A stretch of DNA of 64,000 bases from Thalassococcus profundi (GTDB lineage: Bacteria; Pseudomonadota; Alphaproteobacteria; Rhodobacterales; Rhodobacteraceae): the NCBI RefSeq assembly GCF_003344785.1, contig NZ_QPMK01000013.1:1-64000 (forward strand). The letters run 5' to 3'. The notes under the pieces are model-generated. The model was not told the DNA's origin. It saw only the letters and a program-made list of their open reading frames with translations, and made no database searches. Of this stretch, positions 61,907 through 64,000 are shown one piece after another. A program made the translations under genes and the position numbers. How positions within the stretch are numbered: the stretch's first letter is position 1; each line of letters starts with the position of its first letter.

Positions 61907-63396
61907 CCAAGGCCTATCCCGGCGTCATCGCCAATGACGATGTGTCCTTCGACATCGGCACCGGCGAGATTCACGCGCTGCTGGGCGAAAACGGCGCGGG
62001 CAAATCGACGCTGGTCAAGATGATCTACGGCCTGGTGGCGCCCGACCGGGGCGAGATGCGGATGAACGGCGCCCCCTTCGCCCCGCCCCGGCCCAGCGCC
62101 GCGCGCAGCGCCGGCGTCGCCATGGTGTTCCAGCATTTCTCGCTCTTCGACGCGCTCGACGTGGCCGAGAACGTGGCCCTGGGCATGGAAGACCCGCCCA
62201 AGCCCCGCGACCTCGCGCGCCAGATCCGCGAGGTGTCCGAGAATTACGGCCTGCCGCTCGATCCCTCGCGGCTCGTGGGCACGCTGTCGGCGGGCGAACG
62301 GCAACGGGTCGAGATCATCCGCTGCCTGCTGCAGGACCCGCGCCTGCTGATCATGGACGAACCGACCTCGGTGCTGACCCCGCAGGAGGTCGAGATCCTG
62401 TTCGAGACCCTGCGCAAGCTGAAATCCGAAGGCACCTCGATCCTCTATATTTCGCACAAGCTCGAGGAAATCCGCAGCCTCTGCGACACCGCGACGATCC
62501 TGCGGCTGGGCAAGAAGGTCGACACCTGCACGCCGGCCGAAAAATCCGCGCGCGAACTGGCCGAGATGATGGTCGGCGCCAGCTTTGCCACACCCGAGGC
62601 CCGCGCCCACGACCCCGGCGCGGTGATCCTGAGCGTCAGCAACCTGTCGCTGCCCGCGCCGGGCGCCTTCGGCACGCCCCTGCGCGACATCACCTTCGAG
62701 CTGCGCGCAGGCGAGGTGCTCGGGCTGGGCGGCGTCGCGGGCAACGGCCAGGACGAATTGCTGGCGGCGCTCTCGGGCGAGCGGCTGGCCCCGGCGGGCA
62801 CGATCCGGCTTGACGGACAGGATATCAGCCGCGCCAATCCGGTGGCGCGCCGCGATGCCGGGCTGCTCTCGGCGCCCGAGGAACGTCTGGGCCACGCCGC
62901 GGCCCCCAACATGAGCCTGATCGAGAACGGCGTGCTGACCGCGGCGCGGCGCGAGGGCCTGGTGTCGAACGGCCTGATCAGCTGGCCCAAGGCCCGCGCC
63001 TTCGCCGAGAAGGTGATCGCGCAGTTCGACGTGCGCACCCCCGGTCCCGGCACCGCCGCCCGGGCGCTTTCGGGCGGGAATCTGCAGAAATTCGTCATCG
63101 GCCGCGAGATCCTGCAGCGGCCCCGGGTGCTGGTGGTGAACCAGCCCACCTGGGGTGTCGATGCCGCCGCCGCCGCCGCGATCCGCCAGGCGTTGCTGGA
63201 CCTCGCCGCCGAGGGCGCGGCGATCCTCTGCATCAGCCAGGACCTGGACGAGCTCATGCAGATCTCCGACCGCTTCGGCGCGCTGAACGAAGGCCGGCTG
63301 TCGACCATCCACCCCGTCGCCGGCCTCAGCATCGAGAAGATCGGCCTGATGATGGGCGGCGCCCATGACATGGAGGTGGCGCATGTGGCGGAATGA
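61873..63396 (+). CDS. nucleoside/purine-type ABC transporter ATP-binding protein (two ABC domains)
   Basis: A 507-residue protein with two fused ABC ATPase modules, as in the YufO/RbsA type. The first has LLGENGAGKSTLVKMIYG, LSAGERQRVEIIRCLL, and LLIMDEPTSVLTP; the second has GGVAGNGQDELLAAL, LSGGNLQKFVIGREIL and VLVVNQPTWGVD. GTG at 61873 overlaps xdhC by 34 bases. In this context the system probably imports purines or nucleosides for xanthine dehydrogenase. A permease gene follows; the binding protein would be right of the window. Confidence 0.93.
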   Translation: MADPLLRLRGLTKAYPGVIANDDVSFDIGTGEIHALLGENGAGKSTLVKMIYGLVAPDRGEMRMNGAPFAPPRPSAARSAGVAMVFQHFSLFDALDVAENVALGMEDPPKPRDLARQIREVSENYGLPLDPSRLVGTLSAGERQRVEIIRCLLQDPRLLIMDEPTSVLTPQEVEILFETLRKLKSEGTSILYISHKLEEIRSLCDTATILRLGKKVDTCTPAEKSARELAEMMVGASFATPEARAHDPGAVILSVSNLSLPAPGAFGTPLRDITFELRAGEVLGLGGVAGNGQDELLAALSGERLAPAGTIRLDGQDISRANPVARRDAGLLSAPEERLGHAAAPNMSLIENGVLTAARREGLVSNGLISWPKARAFAEKVIAQFDVRTPGPGTAARALSGGNLQKFVIGREILQRPRVLVVNQPTWGVDAAAAAAIRQALLDLAAEGAAILCISQDLDELMQISDRFGALNEGRLSTIHPVAGLSIEKIGLMMGGAHDMEVAHVAE

Positions 63397-63412
63397 CCCG
63401 ACACCCCGCGTG

Positions 63413-63461
63413 CGCGCGTTTTCGGAAAACGCGCGGCAAGACTTTTTCCAAAAGTCTTGCC
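63413..63461. repeat. two adjacent perfect hairpins in the operon gap
   Basis: CGCGCGTTTT / AAAACGCGCG (63413-63422 and 63426-63435) and GGCAAGACTTTT / AAAAGTCTTGCC (63435-63446 and 63450-63461), both with 3-base loops, between the ATPase and permease genes. Possibly an RNA-processing or attenuation site, or a dispersed repeat unit. Confidence 0.65.
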
Positions 63462-63483
63462 CCCGGCCCCGGAGGCCGCGCCC

Positions 63484-64000
63484 ATGATCCGCCTCGAGAA
63501 ACGCCCGCAGCCCTCGCAGCTCTGGACGGTGCTGACGCCGGTGCTTGCCGTGCTGCTGACGATGCTCGTAGGGGGGATCATGTTCGCCTTCCTCGGCACG
63601 GACCCGCTGGAGGCGATCCGCACGATCTTCTGGGATCCGCTCTTCAACCCGCAATTCGCGGGCTTCACCCGGCCGCAGCTGCTGGTCAAGGCCGGGCCGC
63701 TGATCCTCATCGCCATCGGTCTGTCGATCGGCTTCCGGGCCGGCATCTGGAACATCGGCGCCGAGGGGCAATACATCATGGGCGCCATCTGCGGCGCCGG
63801 CGCTGGGCTGGCATTCTACCCCGCCGACAGCGTGCTGATCTTCCCGCTTATGATCCTCTGCGGCGCGCTCGGCGGCTTTGCCTGGGCGATGATCCCGGCG
63901 CTGCTGAAGGTGCGTTTCGGCACCAACGAGATCCTCGTGTCGCTGATGCTGGTCTACGTGGCCGAGAACCTGCTGGCCTCGGTCGCCTCGAACCTGCTTC
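63484..64000 (+). CDS. nucleoside-type ABC transporter permease (partial)
   Basis: The N-terminal 172 residues of a permease of the YufP/RbsC-like family, cut by the window end. Hydrophobic segments include WTVLTPVLAVLLTMLVGGIM and GPLILIAIGLSIGFRAGIWN; NIGAEGQYIMGAICG is the family's conserved motif after the early membrane segments. It would form the membrane channel with the upstream ATPase and a second permease. The ATG at 63484 is the only good start. Confidence 0.9.
   Translation, partial: MIRLEKRPQPSQLWTVLTPVLAVLLTMLVGGIMFAFLGTDPLEAIRTIFWDPLFNPQFAGFTRPQLLVKAGPLILIAIGLSIGFRAGIWNIGAEGQYIMGAICGAGAGLAFYPADSVLIFPLMILCGALGGFAWAMIPALLKVRFGTNEILVSLMLVYVAENLLASVASNLL

Noticed and set aside
61618-63771. 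Minus-strand frames of 717 and 447 codons
   Set aside because: Antisense to xdhC, the ABC ATPase and the permease, all of which have full family motifs.
1-64000. CRISPR array, rRNA or tRNA genes
   Set aside because: No regularly spaced repeats of CRISPR type and no cloverleaf or rRNA sequence were recognised on reading either strand.

Overview
The window is GC-rich DNA from an alphaproteobacterium, most likely of the Roseobacter/Rhodobacteraceae group. The right part (about 38.4 to 64 kb) carries gene sets typical of that group: a B12-dependent ribonucleotide reductase (nrdJ), a DUF1489 gene, a choline ABC importer (choX, choW, choV), a hisS-hisZ-hisG operon, dnaE, xdhABC and a purine/nucleoside-type ABC importer. 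Two intergenic copies of a GGGTTAT-containing repeat that I associate with this family are also present.

The left part (1 to about 38 kb) is an accessory island. It opens with small helix-turn-helix genes and a short BrxE-like fragment. A recombinase operon follows (large serine recombinase plus two ParB/RepB-like proteins), then a small HTH gene, a ParDE toxin-antitoxin pair, a TnsA-TnsB transposase pair with no visible TnsC, and a transposase-like ORF that appears to have lost its catalytic residues.

The centre of the island (11.6 to 29.0 kb) is a defence locus of three transcription units. Unit A (+): Dcm-type cytosine methylase, Vsr-like endonuclease, GHKL (MORC/MutL-like) ATPase, HNH protein, SNF2 helicase, EcoRII-N/B3-like DNA-binding protein. 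Unit B (-): UvrD-like helicase, DrmA-like helicase, DrmB-like DUF1998 protein. Unit C (+): two overlapping unrecognised genes and a RapA/SNF2-type helicase. Most junctions overlap (ATGA, GTGA or longer). Units A and B converge; B and C diverge from a 106-bp region. The methylase target-recognition region, the Vsr nuclease and the EcoRII-N-like protein all point to a CCWGG-type site. DISARM-type DrmA and DrmB are present without the phospholipase-D protein DrmC. The whole looks like one composite restriction system with four helicases, and it is the best candidate here for an undescribed system.

Downstream of it lie a two-gene unit of unknown function, a NACHT/STAND-like NTPase whose reading frame breaks just before a PD-(D/E)XK nuclease region, two proteins with HEPN-like RNxxAH motifs, and three small unrecognised genes. 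Two strong hairpin terminators (37.86 and 38.15 kb) lie near the island edge. The chromosomal part has its own oddities: a LAGLIDADG intein exactly before the conserved cysteine of NrdJ, a low-GC codon patch inside hisS, an Ala/Pro-rich linker in XdhB, and repeated double hairpins.
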